The translations under genes and the position numbers were made by a program. Shown piece by piece: positions 24,283-32,106 of a stretch of DNA of 64,000 nt. The number at the start of each line of letters is the position of its first letter. Within the stretch, counting starts at the first letter, position 1. Source of the stretch: Candidatus Leptofilum proximum (GTDB lineage: Bacteria > Chloroflexota > Anaerolineae > Promineifilales > Promineifilaceae); contig JADJXK010000002.1 of assembly GCA_016710325.1 (NCBI GenBank), forward strand, positions 62,001 to 126,000. Reading direction: 5' to 3'. The notes beneath the pieces are model-generated. The model was not told the origin of the DNA. It saw only the letters and a list, made by a program, of their open reading frames with translations, and did not search any database.

Positions 24283-24357
24283 GTTTTCACTACAATCTAA
24301 GCGCAGCCCTTTAGCCGCCAGACCGTTTCTTCGAAACTTGCAGTCTGGCGGTTTTTT
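24247..24357 (+). promoter_or_regulatory. candidate trp-type transcription attenuator of alaS
   Basis: Four complementary segments occur in order. Segment 1 is CCAGAC (24249-24254), 2 is GTCTGGC (24260-24266), 3 is GCCAGAC (24317-24323, inside a stem starting at 24315) and 4 is GTCTGGCGG (24343-24351), followed by TTTTTT. Segments 3:4 form an intrinsic terminator, 1:2 a protecting hairpin and 2:3 an antiterminator. GCTGC (24271-24275) with GCAGC (24303-24307) can extend 2:3. A ribosome stalled on the Ala codons at 24232-24249 would cover segment 1 and allow 2:3, so alaS would be read when Ala-tRNA is short. Confidence 0.65.
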
Positions 24358-24375
24358 GTTGCTACGGTAAAATTT

Positions 24376-24442
24376 AGAGATTGGTAACTGGAGATTAGAG
24401 ATTGGCGGTGCTAATAAAATCTCCAATCTCTAATCTCCAATT
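24376..24442. repeat. snap-back hairpin, family A, in the alaS leader
   Basis: AGAGATTGG/GGAGATT words pair with AATCTCCA/ATCTCTA words. It lies between the attenuator and the alaS ribosome-binding site. Confidence 0.85.
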
Positions 24443-24458
24443 GACAGAGGAATTTAGC

Positions 24459-27143
24459 ATGAGACCCACAACCAGTAACGAAATTCGCAAAGCATTTTTA
24501 GATTATTTCCACGAGCAGCAGCACGAGGTGGTTGCCAGTTCGCCGCTGCCGCAGCATGACAATCCCACCCTGCTGTTTACCAACGCCGGGATGAACCAGT
24601 TTGTTGATGTGTTTTTAGGGCGGGAGAAACGGCCGTACACCCGCGCCGCCACTGCCCAAAAAGTAATGCGCGTCCAGGGCAAACACAACGACCTGGAAAA
24701 CGTCGGTCCCTCGCCGCGCCACCACACCTTTTTTGAAATGATGGGAAACTTCTCGTTTGGCGATTATTTCAAAAAGGAAGCGATCGATTTCGCCTGGCAA
24801 TTTGTCACCAAAGTGATGGGTCTTGAAGAGGAGCGCTTGTGGGCCACTATTTACACCGACGACGACGAATCGTTTGCGCTGTGGCAGCGCTACCTGCCTG
24901 CGGAGAAAATTCTGCGCTTTGGCAAAAAAGACAACTTCTGGGAGATGGGCGAAACCGGGCCCTGCGGCCCTAACTCTGAAATCTTCTACTACATGGGTGA
25001 CATGGCCACCTGCGATCCCTCCCGGCTCAATGCCGACGACGACGAGGAGTTTTTGGAGTTCTGGAACCTCGTTTTTATGCAGTTCAACCGGGAAAAAGAT
25101 GGCAGCCTGACGCCGCTGCCCAAACCATCGGTGGACACAGGATTGGGCCTGGAGCGCATGGTGCGCATCATGCAGTGGAAAGATAATACTTACGATACTG
25201 ACCTGTTCGCAGGAGCGATGGACCGCGTGCAGGAACTGCTGGACGACAGCGACGAACAGCGTGAAGAGCACCTGGTTGGTTACCGCGTTATTGCCGATCA
25301 CGGCCGGGCAGCGACCTTTTTGATTGCGGACGGTGTGCGTCCTGGCAGTACCGGTGCGGGCTACGTGCTGCGTATGATCATTCGGCGGGCGGTGCGTTTT
25401 GGCTACAGCATCGGTTTTACCGGGCCATTTTTAGCGGAGGTAGCCAGGGTATACATCCGGCAGATGGGCCAGGCGTACCCGGAGCTGAAGCTGCGCGAGG
25501 AGCACGTGCTGCGCACCCTGACGCAGGAAGAAAAGAAGTTTGCCCGCACGCTGGAGTCAGCGCTGGTGCAGCTGCATCACGTGATGGCCGAACTGAACGA
25601 GAAGGGTGAGAAAGAGATTTCTGGTGAGGTGGCGTTTGATTTGTACGCGACACACGGCCTGCCGCTGGAAATTACTCGCGATGTGGTGCAAGAGCGCGGC
25701 TTTACCGTCGATGAAAAAGGGTACAACGCGGCGCGTGAGGCGCACGCGATTGCCAGCGGCAAGGGCGCGTTTGGTGAGTACAGCGCGGAGACGGGGGTTT
25801 ACGGCCGTCTCCTGCAAAATCTCCAGGCCACCGGCCAGCTCGAAGACGGTGTCGAGTACGACCCGTACCTGGGCGCGGAAACCGAGTCGGAAATTGTGGG
25901 CCTCATCCGCGATGGCGAACTGGTCGAAGCGGTAACGGCGGGCGAGAAGGTGGAGATGGTAACGGCCGTTTCCAACTTCTACGTCGAGTCCGGTGGTGAG
26001 GTCAGCGACAAGGGCCAGATTGTCGGGCTCAATGGCACGTCCATTTTCCGCGTCAACGATACGCGCAAGCCGCTCAACGGCCTGGTGGTGCAGGTGGGTG
26101 AGGTGGTTCAGGGTGAGTTTACACTGTACCAACCAGTGCGCTTGCAGGTAGACGATGCCCGCCGCAGCGACATCCGCCGCAACCACACCGCCACCCACAT
26201 CCTGCACCAGGAACTGCGTGACCGGCTGGGCACACACGTCACCCAGGCGGGCTCGCTTGTGGCGCCGGACCGGCTGCGCTTCGACTTCACCCACGACCAC
26301 GGCGTCGATCACACCACGCTGGCCGAAATTGAAGGCAAAATCAACGACGCGATTTTGGCGAATTACCCCGTGGCCATTGAGTACATGGGCCAGAAAGAGG
26401 CGATAGGCCAGGGGGCGATGGCCCTCTTTGGCGAAAAGTACGGCGAGATTGTGCGCACGGTGCAGATTGGCTATGAGGGCGAACGGCCGTACAGCTTCGA
26501 GTTGTGTGGTGGTCTGCACGTCGCCGAGACCAACGACATTGGCCTGTTCCGTTTCACCAGCGAGGGCGCCGTGTCCGCGGGGGTGCGCCGTGTGGAGGCT
26601 GTGACCGGTCGTGCGGCGCGCCAGCTCATCGCCGAACGGCTGAACTTGCTGGACCGGCTGGCGGGGCAGCTGAACGTGCCCGTCTCCAAGCTGGAATCCC
26701 GCGTGGAAGCGCTGCAAGCGGAACAAAAGGCGGCGCAAAAGCGCATCGAGCAGATGCAGCAAAAGCTGGCGACGTTCCAATTCGATGCCATCCTGGCGCA
26801 AACGCAGGAGGTGGCGGGCGTGAAGCTGCTCACCGCCCAGGTTGACGGCGTGGATGTCGACGGCCTGCGCCAGATGGCGGACCGGTTCCGCGATAATGTG
26901 GGGTCGGGAACGGCCGTTCTCGCCACCGTCAACAACGGCAAACCCATCTTCATCGTGGCCGTCACCAAAGATTTGATCCCGCGCGGCATCAAAGCGGGCG
27001 ACATCGTGCGCGATGTCGCCCAGGTGGTCGGCGGCGGCGGCGGCGGCCGCCCCGACATGGCCCAGGCAGGCGGCAAGGACGCCGCCAAACTGCCGGAGGC
27101 GCTGGCGTTGGTGCCGAAATTGATTGAAGCGGCGCTTAAGTAA
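24459..27143 (+). CDS. alaS: alanyl-tRNA synthetase
   Basis: An 894-residue class II synthetase from the ATG at 24459 (AGAGG site; the upstream open frame is hairpin sequence). Catalytic core motifs are FTNAGMNQFVDVFLG, RVQGKHNDLENVG and the glycine-rich SVDTGLGLERM-type motif 3. The editing domain has the zinc ligands HTATH (H-x3-H) and the Cys-containing ELCGGLHV. The C-terminal DHHA1/C-Ala domain ends with a very Gly-rich VVGGGGGGRPDMAQAGG. All parts are intact and the length is normal. Expression appears controlled by the alanine-peptide attenuator upstream. A family A hairpin begins right at the stop codon. Confidence 0.97.
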   Translation: MRPTTSNEIRKAFLDYFHEQQHEVVASSPLPQHDNPTLLFTNAGMNQFVDVFLGREKRPYTRAATAQKVMRVQGKHNDLENVGPSPRHHTFFEMMGNFSFGDYFKKEAIDFAWQFVTKVMGLEEERLWATIYTDDDESFALWQRYLPAEKILRFGKKDNFWEMGETGPCGPNSEIFYYMGDMATCDPSRLNADDDEEFLEFWNLVFMQFNREKDGSLTPLPKPSVDTGLGLERMVRIMQWKDNTYDTDLFAGAMDRVQELLDDSDEQREEHLVGYRVIADHGRAATFLIADGVRPGSTGAGYVLRMIIRRAVRFGYSIGFTGPFLAEVARVYIRQMGQAYPELKLREEHVLRTLTQEEKKFARTLESALVQLHHVMAELNEKGEKEISGEVAFDLYATHGLPLEITRDVVQERGFTVDEKGYNAAREAHAIASGKGAFGEYSAETGVYGRLLQNLQATGQLEDGVEYDPYLGAETESEIVGLIRDGELVEAVTAGEKVEMVTAVSNFYVESGGEVSDKGQIVGLNGTSIFRVNDTRKPLNGLVVQVGEVVQGEFTLYQPVRLQVDDARRSDIRRNHTATHILHQELRDRLGTHVTQAGSLVAPDRLRFDFTHDHGVDHTTLAEIEGKINDAILANYPVAIEYMGQKEAIGQGAMALFGEKYGEIVRTVQIGYEGERPYSFELCGGLHVAETNDIGLFRFTSEGAVSAGVRRVEAVTGRAARQLIAERLNLLDRLAGQLNVPVSKLESRVEALQAEQKAAQKRIEQMQQKLATFQFDAILAQTQEVAGVKLLTAQVDGVDVDGLRQMADRFRDNVGSGTAVLATVNNGKPIFIVAVTKDLIPRGIKAGDIVRDVAQVVGGGGGGRPDMAQAGGKDAAKLPEALALVPKLIEAALK

Positions 27144-27144
27144 A

Positions 27145-27212
27145 TGGAGATTAGAGATTGGAGATTAGAGATTAAAAACGGCTCAATCTCCAATCTCCAA
27201 TCTCCAATCTCC
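27145..27212. repeat. snap-back hairpin, family A, after alaS
   Basis: TGGAGATT/AGAGATT words (27145-27174) pair with TCAATCTCC words (27183-27212). It spans the whole gap between alaS and the next start codon, ending 4 nt before the ATG, so that gene has no room for a normal ribosome-binding site. Confidence 0.85.
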
Positions 27213-27216
27213 CCCT

Positions 27217-28776
27217 ATGCAAATTATCCACCTCGACGATTCCGACGACATCATCTCCATTTGCGACCGGTTGACCTGGGCGGGTGAGCCGCAGGCGCTG
27301 CTGGTGCTGCCGGAGGATGGCGGCGTGCTGCGCGAGGGACTGGACCTGGTGCGTCTGCGTCGTTTTGCCGACCGACAGCGGCTGGAAGTCGGGCTGGTGA
27401 CGCCGGATGTGCCGATCACCCGGCAGGCGCGAGCCATTGGGCTGCCGGTTTTCCCCTCGGTGGACCTGGCGGAAACGAGCCGTCGGGGCTGGTGGCGCGG
27501 CCGTAAACGGTCGGAGCGGGTGGGGCTGCCCACGGTGGGGGATGACAGCTGGGAGAACTTTTTTGAGGAACGGCCGTATCCCACCCTCGATGCCGCCGAC
27601 CGCCAGGAAATGAACCGCCGCCTGGCGCCCAAATCGACCGTGCGGCTGTGGCTGGTGCGCTACCTGGCCATCATCCTTTTTTGCCTGACGTTGGCGGTTT
27701 TGTACGTCGCCTTCACCTACGCCGTGCCCGGCGCCACCATCGTTTTGCAGCCAGAAACCGAGAACGTGCGTGTCGAGCGCGCCGTCATTGCCGATCCGGC
27801 GGTGGAGGCGGTGGATTACGCCCGCAACACCGTCCCGGCGCGGCTGCTGACAGCCACCGAATCGTGGCAAACCAGCGTGACCACGACGGGTTCCATCGAA
27901 CTGCCGGATGCCCCGGCGCGCGGCACGGTGCTGTTTGTCAACCAGCTGGCCCAGGGTGTAACGGTTCCGGCCGGTACCCGCGTCAGCACGTCCGACGGCA
28001 GCAGCATCACCTTCCAGACGCTGGAAGAGGTGGTGCTGGCCGAAGCAGTGGGCAGCACGGCCGAAGTTGAGGTCATCGCCGAAGCGCCGGGGCCAGACGG
28101 CAACGTGGCCGCCAACCTGGTGAATCGGGTGCAGGGACCGCTCGATTTGCAGGTAGAAGTGCGCAATTTGGAGGCGATGGCAGGCGGCGCGGTGCGGGAA
28201 ACGGCCGCTGTGTCCCCTGAAGATCAGGAACGGCTGCGGGCGCAGGCGCGGCAGTTTTTGCAGGCGGTGGCCCTGGCCAACATGGAAGCGCAGCTCACGG
28301 AGCGCGAATTTTTGTCCAAGGATGCGGTGCGCATCGTCAATATTCTTGATGAAACATTTTCCCACGATGTAGGTGAGCAAACGGCCGAACTCACCCTGGC
28401 CATGCGGGCCGCACTGCAAGGGACGGCTGTAGACACCACCACCGCTTCAGGGTTAGCTTTTGATTCGCTGGGGCAGGTGGTGCCAGACGGTTTTACGCTG
28501 GTGCCAGACAGCATCCGCTTCAGCAGCGGCAGCGTGGTGGCAGTGGATGAATCGGGCCGGGTGACCTTTTCCATGATTGGCGAAGGCGTTGTGGCGGCAA
28601 ACCTGGCGCTGGATGGGCCGATAACGGCCGTTACCGGACAATCTCCAGAAACGGCCGCTGCCTACCTCTACCAACAACTCCCCCTGCGCGCTGTGCCCAC
28701 GCTGGACATCTGGCCCGTCTGGTTTGACCGCGTGCCGTATTTAACGACGCGGATTCAGACGGAGATTGTGCCGTAA
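27217..28776 (+). CDS. single-pass membrane protein with Baseplate-J-like domain
   Basis: A 519-residue protein. The N-terminal 145 residues are soluble and Rossmann-like (MQIIHLDDSDDIISICDRL, QALLVLPEDGG). One transmembrane helix follows (LVRYLAIILFCLTLAVLYVAFTY, about 145-168). The rest is extracytoplasmic. It contains a segment like phage baseplate protein J (GTVLFVNQLAQGVTVPAGTRVS, ITFQT), a fold used in virus-like injection machines but also found in stand-alone envelope proteins of Chloroflexota. No tail, sheath or tube genes are near, so I take it as a cell-envelope protein of unknown job. The ATG lies directly after a family A hairpin; alaS is 73 nt upstream. Confidence 0.7.
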   Translation: MQIIHLDDSDDIISICDRLTWAGEPQALLVLPEDGGVLREGLDLVRLRRFADRQRLEVGLVTPDVPITRQARAIGLPVFPSVDLAETSRRGWWRGRKRSERVGLPTVGDDSWENFFEERPYPTLDAADRQEMNRRLAPKSTVRLWLVRYLAIILFCLTLAVLYVAFTYAVPGATIVLQPETENVRVERAVIADPAVEAVDYARNTVPARLLTATESWQTSVTTTGSIELPDAPARGTVLFVNQLAQGVTVPAGTRVSTSDGSSITFQTLEEVVLAEAVGSTAEVEVIAEAPGPDGNVAANLVNRVQGPLDLQVEVRNLEAMAGGAVRETAAVSPEDQERLRAQARQFLQAVALANMEAQLTEREFLSKDAVRIVNILDETFSHDVGEQTAELTLAMRAALQGTAVDTTTASGLAFDSLGQVVPDGFTLVPDSIRFSSGSVVAVDESGRVTFSMIGEGVVAANLALDGPITAVTGQSPETAAAYLYQQLPLRAVPTLDIWPVWFDRVPYLTTRIQTEIVP

Positions 28777-28778
28777 TA

Positions 28779-28826
28779 ATTGTGAATTGTGAACTGTGAA
28801 TGGTGAATGGTTAATAGTTAACGGTT
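28779..28826. repeat. single arm of family E words (GTGAATG)
   Basis: Words such as GTGAATT, GTGAACT, GTGAATG and GGTTAAT run for about 45 nt. The complementary arm is missing. The same words form a hairpin at 39371-40650 that an IS has split. Confidence 0.6.
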
Positions 28827-28934
28827 CGGTTTCGTAGGGGAAACGACAAGTCAAAACGGCCGTAATCCAGACAATGAAAAAAGCCGCAGCTATATTCTCT
28901 TAAATCTCTGTGTTCTCTGTGGCAAAAGAAAATT

Positions 28935-29489
28935 ATGCATCAACTTGATTGGAAAGTACTCAATTCGGAATATTTGCTGCAAAATGAGTGGATTGCGGTG
29001 CGGGCGGATACGTGTGAGATGGGCAACGGCCGTCTCGTGGAACCGTACTACATCGTTGAAAGCCGCAACTACGTGAACGTGGTGCCCGTCACGCCAGAGG
29101 GCGAAGTGCTGATGCTGCGCATTTACCGTCACGGCCTGGGCAAGACGCTGCTAGAAACGCCCGGCGGTCTCATAGACGCGGGCGAGCCAGCGCTGGAAAC
29201 GGCCCGGCGTGAGCTGCTGGAAGAAACGGGGCACAGCTGTGCCGCCATCGTGCCCATCGGCAGCGGAGCGCCCGACCCGGCGCGGTTTGCCTGCCATGCG
29301 TATTACTTTTTGGCGACCGGCGTGGTGGAAACGGCCGTGCCCGACTGGGACCACACCGAGGAGTTGGAGCTGATCAAGCTGCCCATCGCCCAGGTAAAGC
29401 AAATGCTGTTTGCCGGGGAAATTGTGGATTCCGTGCAGCAGAGCGCGCTGTTTTATGCGCTGCGAGCGCTGGGAGAATTGGGCGGATGA
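28935..29489 (+). CDS. NUDIX hydrolase, ADP-ribose pyrophosphatase-like
   Basis: A 184-residue protein with the complete Nudix box GGLIDAGEPALETARRELLE plus ETG, near residues 75-97. The N-terminal beta-strands (WKVLNSEYLL, WIAVRADTCEMGNGRLVEPYYIVE) and the NVVPVTPEGEVLMLRIYRHGLGK region match the ADP-ribose pyrophosphatase subfamily, which cleaves ADP-sugars into AMP and a sugar phosphate. It overlaps ruvX by 4 nt (ATGA at 29486-29489), so translation of the two is coupled. It differs from the NUDIX protein at 12858 in both ends and subfamily. Confidence 0.92.
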   Translation: MHQLDWKVLNSEYLLQNEWIAVRADTCEMGNGRLVEPYYIVESRNYVNVVPVTPEGEVLMLRIYRHGLGKTLLETPGGLIDAGEPALETARRELLEETGHSCAAIVPIGSGAPDPARFACHAYYFLATGVVETAVPDWDHTEELELIKLPIAQVKQMLFAGEIVDSVQQSALFYALRALGELGG

Positions 29490-29935
29490 GTGCCCGCTTC
29501 TCTGGAAGCGGCCGTTTCCCTGGCCGGGTGATGGCCCTGGATTTGGGCAGCAGGCGCGTGGGTGTGGCCCTCAGCGATCCGACGCGGACCATTGCCCAGT
29601 CATACGGCGTGGTGCAGCGTCAATCCCGCGAGAAAGATTTTGCCCGCTACCAGCAAATCATCACGGAGCAAAAGGTGACGCTGCTGGTGGTTGGCCTGCC
29701 AACGACGAGCGAGGGTGGTGATAGTGAAACGGCCGTCTGGATTCGTGACTACATTGCCGAGTTCAGCCAGCAGTGTGCCGTGCCCATTCAGTTTTGGGAC
29801 GAGAGCTTCACCACCGTTCAGGCCGAAGACAGCCTGCGCCAGCGCGGCAAACGTGGCAAAAAAGCCCGCCAGCAGGTGGATGCCGTGGCGGCAGCGTTTA
29901 TTTTGCAAAGCTATCTGGATGCCCATCGCCAGTAG
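29486..29935 (+). CDS. ruvX: RuvX/YqgF-type Holliday junction resolvase-like nuclease
   Basis: A 149-residue RNase H-fold protein. The motifs VMALDLGSRRVGVALSDP (catalytic Asp19), LLVVGLPTT, WDESFTT and VDAVAAAFILQSYL are those of YqgF. The family acts in pre-16S rRNA 5' processing and was first described as a Holliday junction resolvase homologue. It is coupled to the NUDIX gene by a 4-nt overlap and followed by mltG, a pairing seen in many bacteria. Its TAG stop (29933-29935) lies inside the second copy of the 53-bp GTAGCCGCGG repeat, so the repeat provides the stop codon. Confidence 0.93.
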   Translation: MSARFSGSGRFPGRVMALDLGSRRVGVALSDPTRTIAQSYGVVQRQSREKDFARYQQIITEQKVTLLVVGLPTTSEGGDSETAVWIRDYIAEFSQQCAVPIQFWDESFTTVQAEDSLRQRGKRGKKARQQVDAVAAAFILQSYLDAHRQ

Positions 29936-29984
29936 CCGCGGTTTCTTACCGCGTTCCGTTTACGCGGAAAGTTTCCGCGGCTAC
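29932..29984. repeat. 53-bp palindromic repeat, GTAGCCGCGG type, copy 2
   Basis: Same ends (GTAGCCGCGG and CCGCGGCTAC) and same length as the copy at 15021-15073, with a different middle. It overlaps the ruvX stop codon. Confidence 0.8.
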
Positions 29985-30002
29985 AAAGACGTGAGGTGAT
30001 TT

Positions 30003-31226
30003 ATCGACACGCAAAAAGGTCGGCCGCAGCGCCGCAAAGATCCGTATGAGGAACAGCCCAAGAGCCGTTCGCGCCGGTCGTTGGGCTGTGTGGTGCGGAC
30101 GGTGTTGCTGTTGGTGGTGCTGACGGCATGTTTGTCGGCGGCGTTCCTCTTTTATTTTCAGTGGCGGGGGGGAGAGATTGTTGCCAGAAGTGACGGCCGT
30201 TCCCTCCAGGCCCGCGACATCTACCTCCAGGCGTACCTCGCCGCCAATGCCGACGAGTTGGAGCAGCCCGCAGGCAATGGCTTTACTCCCGCGCCGTTCA
30301 TTATTGCCCCAGGCGAATCAGCCGATACGATTGCCGCCAACCTGGCCGCTGCTGGCCTGCTCAACAACACCGAGCTGTTCCTCAACTATCTGCGCTACCA
30401 TAGCCTCGATGCCCGACTGGAAGCGGGCGAATACATTGTTGACCCCCAGCAAACCATCCCGCAGATGGCCGCTGCGCTGACCGAGGCGGTGGTGCGCGAA
30501 GAAACGGTGCGCTTTGTGGAGGGGTGGCGCCTGGAGCAGATGGCCGATTACCTGGCCAACAATCCCACGGCCAACATCGACGCCAGCCAATTTTTGGCGA
30601 TTGCCCAGCGGCAGGCGGCTTTTGACCTGGCGCCCTACACTTTTTCGGCTGGTTTACCCGCCACAGCTACACTGGAAGGTTACCTTTTCCCCGATACTTA
30701 CCGTATGCCGCCCGAAGCGGATGCCGTTTACCTGGTCGATTTAATGCTGCGGACGTTTGATCGCCGCGTAACGGCCGAAATGCGCCAGGGCTACCGGGCT
30801 CAAGGGCTGACCATGCACCAGGCTGTGACCCTGGCGGCCATTGTGGAACGGGAAGCGGTGGTGGCGACAGAACGGCCGATCATCGCCGGTGTGTTCTACA
30901 ATCGGCTGGCGCAGGGCATCAAGCTGGAAGCCGACCCCACGGTGCAATATCCGCTGGGTTACCAGCCAGACAGCAACAGCTGGTGGAAATCGCCGCTCTT
31001 TTTGACCGATTTGGAGCTGGATTCGCCTTATAACACCTACCGTTACGTCGGTTTGCCGCCCGGTCCTATTGCCAACCCCAGCCTCTCTTCGCTGGAGGCG
31101 GTGGCTTCCCCGGTGGATACACCGTTCATCTTTTTTGTGGCCGACTGCACGGCGGGCGTCCCCGGCAGCCACGCCTTTAGCACCACCTACGAGGAGCATC
31201 TGGCCAATGTCCAGCGGTGCCGTTGA
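30003..31226 (+). CDS. mltG: endolytic murein transglycosylase MltG, possibly with a non-AUG start
   Basis: A protein of about 407 residues. MltG cleaves nascent glycan strands at the membrane and so sets glycan length. One transmembrane helix (VVRTVLLLVVLTACLSAAFLFYF) is followed by a LysM-like region (FIIAPGESADTIAANLAAAGLL) and the YceG catalytic domain. The catalytic Glu is in TLAAIVEREAVV. Other motifs are ATLEGYLFPDTYRMP, GVFYNRLAQGIKLEADPTVQYPL and NTYRYVGLPPGPIANPSLSSLEA. The frame is open from 30000 with a basic cytosolic tail (KGRPQRRKDPYEEQPKSRSRR). It has no ATG or GTG before the helix. GAGG at 29993-29996 is 6 nt before an ATC at 30003; the alternative is a TTG at 30081 with no ribosome-binding site. 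Confidence 0.88.
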   Translation: MDTQKGRPQRRKDPYEEQPKSRSRRSLGCVVRTVLLLVVLTACLSAAFLFYFQWRGGEIVARSDGRSLQARDIYLQAYLAANADELEQPAGNGFTPAPFIIAPGESADTIAANLAAAGLLNNTELFLNYLRYHSLDARLEAGEYIVDPQQTIPQMAAALTEAVVREETVRFVEGWRLEQMADYLANNPTANIDASQFLAIAQRQAAFDLAPYTFSAGLPATATLEGYLFPDTYRMPPEADAVYLVDLMLRTFDRRVTAEMRQGYRAQGLTMHQAVTLAAIVEREAVVATERPIIAGVFYNRLAQGIKLEADPTVQYPLGYQPDSNSWWKSPLFLTDLELDSPYNTYRYVGLPPGPIANPSLSSLEAVASPVDTPFIFFVADCTAGVPGSHAFSTTYEEHLANVQRCR

Positions 31227-31947
31227 GAGCGGTAATCGGTTATCCGTATTCCGTAATCGGTTTTTCTTGTTACCGTTTACCGTTCACCGTTTACCGTTCA
31301 CCGCTCACCGATTACCGATTACCGTTCACCGATTACCGATTACCGTTTACGGATTACTGATCACCTTCTTCCTCACCGCCTGTGCCAGCGTTCAGCCGGT
31401 GGTCAAAATTGGCCTGGTGGCGCCGTTTGAGGGAGCGCAGCGGGAGCTGGGGTACGACGCGATTTATGCCGCGCGGCTGGCGGTGCGGGAGATTAACCAG
31501 TCTGGCGGCATCGGCGGCTACCGGGTGGCGCTGGTGGCTTTGGATGATGGCGGCGATGTGCAGCTGGCGGCAGAAACGGCCGCTTCCCTCACCATCGATC
31601 CGGCCGTCGTGGCGGTGATCGGGCATGGGCTGGCGGAGACAACGGCCGTGGCCCACCCCGTTTACATCGAAGCCAATCTGCCTCTTCTGCCGCTGGGCAG
31701 TGCGCCGTTTCTCACCCAGGACCCCGTGCTGCTGCCCGCCGACTTTGTGACCGCCTACAATGCCGTCACCCCCTTCGAGGAAACGGCCGGCCCCTATGCT
31801 GCCGCCACCTACGATGCCATGCAGCTGCTCTTCCGGGCGATGCGTGAGGCGGAAACGGCCGTTGGCCAGATCAATCGTGATTCTGTGACAAATGCGCTGG
31901 CTGGTTTACAATACGATGGGTTGGTAGGCACGGTCTACCAACCGTAA
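31207..31947 (+). CDS. shortened ABC-type substrate-binding lipoprotein with repeat-derived signal region
   Basis: An open frame of 246 residues overlapping the mltG end. After a lipobox (ITFFLTAC) comes the N-lobe of a branched-chain amino-acid type binding protein (VVKIGLVAPFEGAQRELGYD, AVREINQSGGIGGYRVALVA, VVAVIGHGLAETTAVAHPVY). It then jumps from GSAPFLTQDPVLLPADF to the far C-terminal region (AAATYDAMQLLFRAM, ALAGLQYDGLVGTVYQP). Compared with the usual 370-400 residues, about 150-180 central residues are missing. The region before the lipobox (LPFTVHRLPFTAHRLPITV) is encoded by the right arm of a family C hairpin. The start is unclear: ATG 31207 or TTG 31267. No transporter genes are adjacent. 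It is either a degenerate gene or a small ligand-binding remnant. Confidence 0.5.
   Translation: MSSGAVESGNRLSVFRNRFFLLPFTVHRLPFTAHRLPITVHRLPITVYGLLITFFLTACASVQPVVKIGLVAPFEGAQRELGYDAIYAARLAVREINQSGGIGGYRVALVALDDGGDVQLAAETAASLTIDPAVVAVIGHGLAETTAVAHPVYIEANLPLLPLGSAPFLTQDPVLLPADFVTAYNAVTPFEETAGPYAAATYDAMQLLFRAMREAETAVGQINRDSVTNALAGLQYDGLVGTVYQP
31230..31359. repeat. long family C repeat with unequal arms, partly coding
   Basis: A left arm of about 31 nt (CGGTAAT, CGGTTAT, CCGTAAT words) is followed by a right arm of about 90 nt with at least ten CCGTTTA/CCGTTCA/CCGATTA words. The longer arm suggests tandem expansion. It runs in frame into the lipoprotein signal region. Confidence 0.8.
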
Positions 31948-31983
31948 GCGTAGATTTGTTAGGGCAATGGCTTTAAGGTAGCA

Positions 31984-32074
31984 AGTGAAAAGTTAATAGT
32001 TAAAAGTAAAAAGTGAAAAGTGAACGAGTAAGCCCTACTTATCACTTATCACTTATCACTTATCACTTATCACT
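31984..32074. repeat. snap-back hairpin, family D (AGTGAAA words)
   Basis: AAGTGAAA/AGTTAAT/AGTAAAA words form the left arm and five TTATCAC words the right arm, around GTAAGCCCTAC near 32027-32037. Confidence 0.8.
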
Positions 32075-32106
32075 CTCCTTCAGTCCTTCCCCCAGTGGAG
32101 AAAGTT

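Noticed and set aside
25557..28419. Two long minus-strand frames (25557-26801 and 27172-28419)
   Set aside because: Both mirror alaS and the Baseplate-J-like gene, which have strong protein-level support.
27217..28776. A contractile injection system or prophage indicated by the Baseplate-J-like domain
   Set aside because: No sheath, tube, spike or ATPase genes are in the window and the protein has its own membrane helix.
31271..31359. Possible CRISPR array because of closely spaced repeats
   Set aside because: The units are 7-8 bases, contiguous and without unique spacers, and no cas genes are near.
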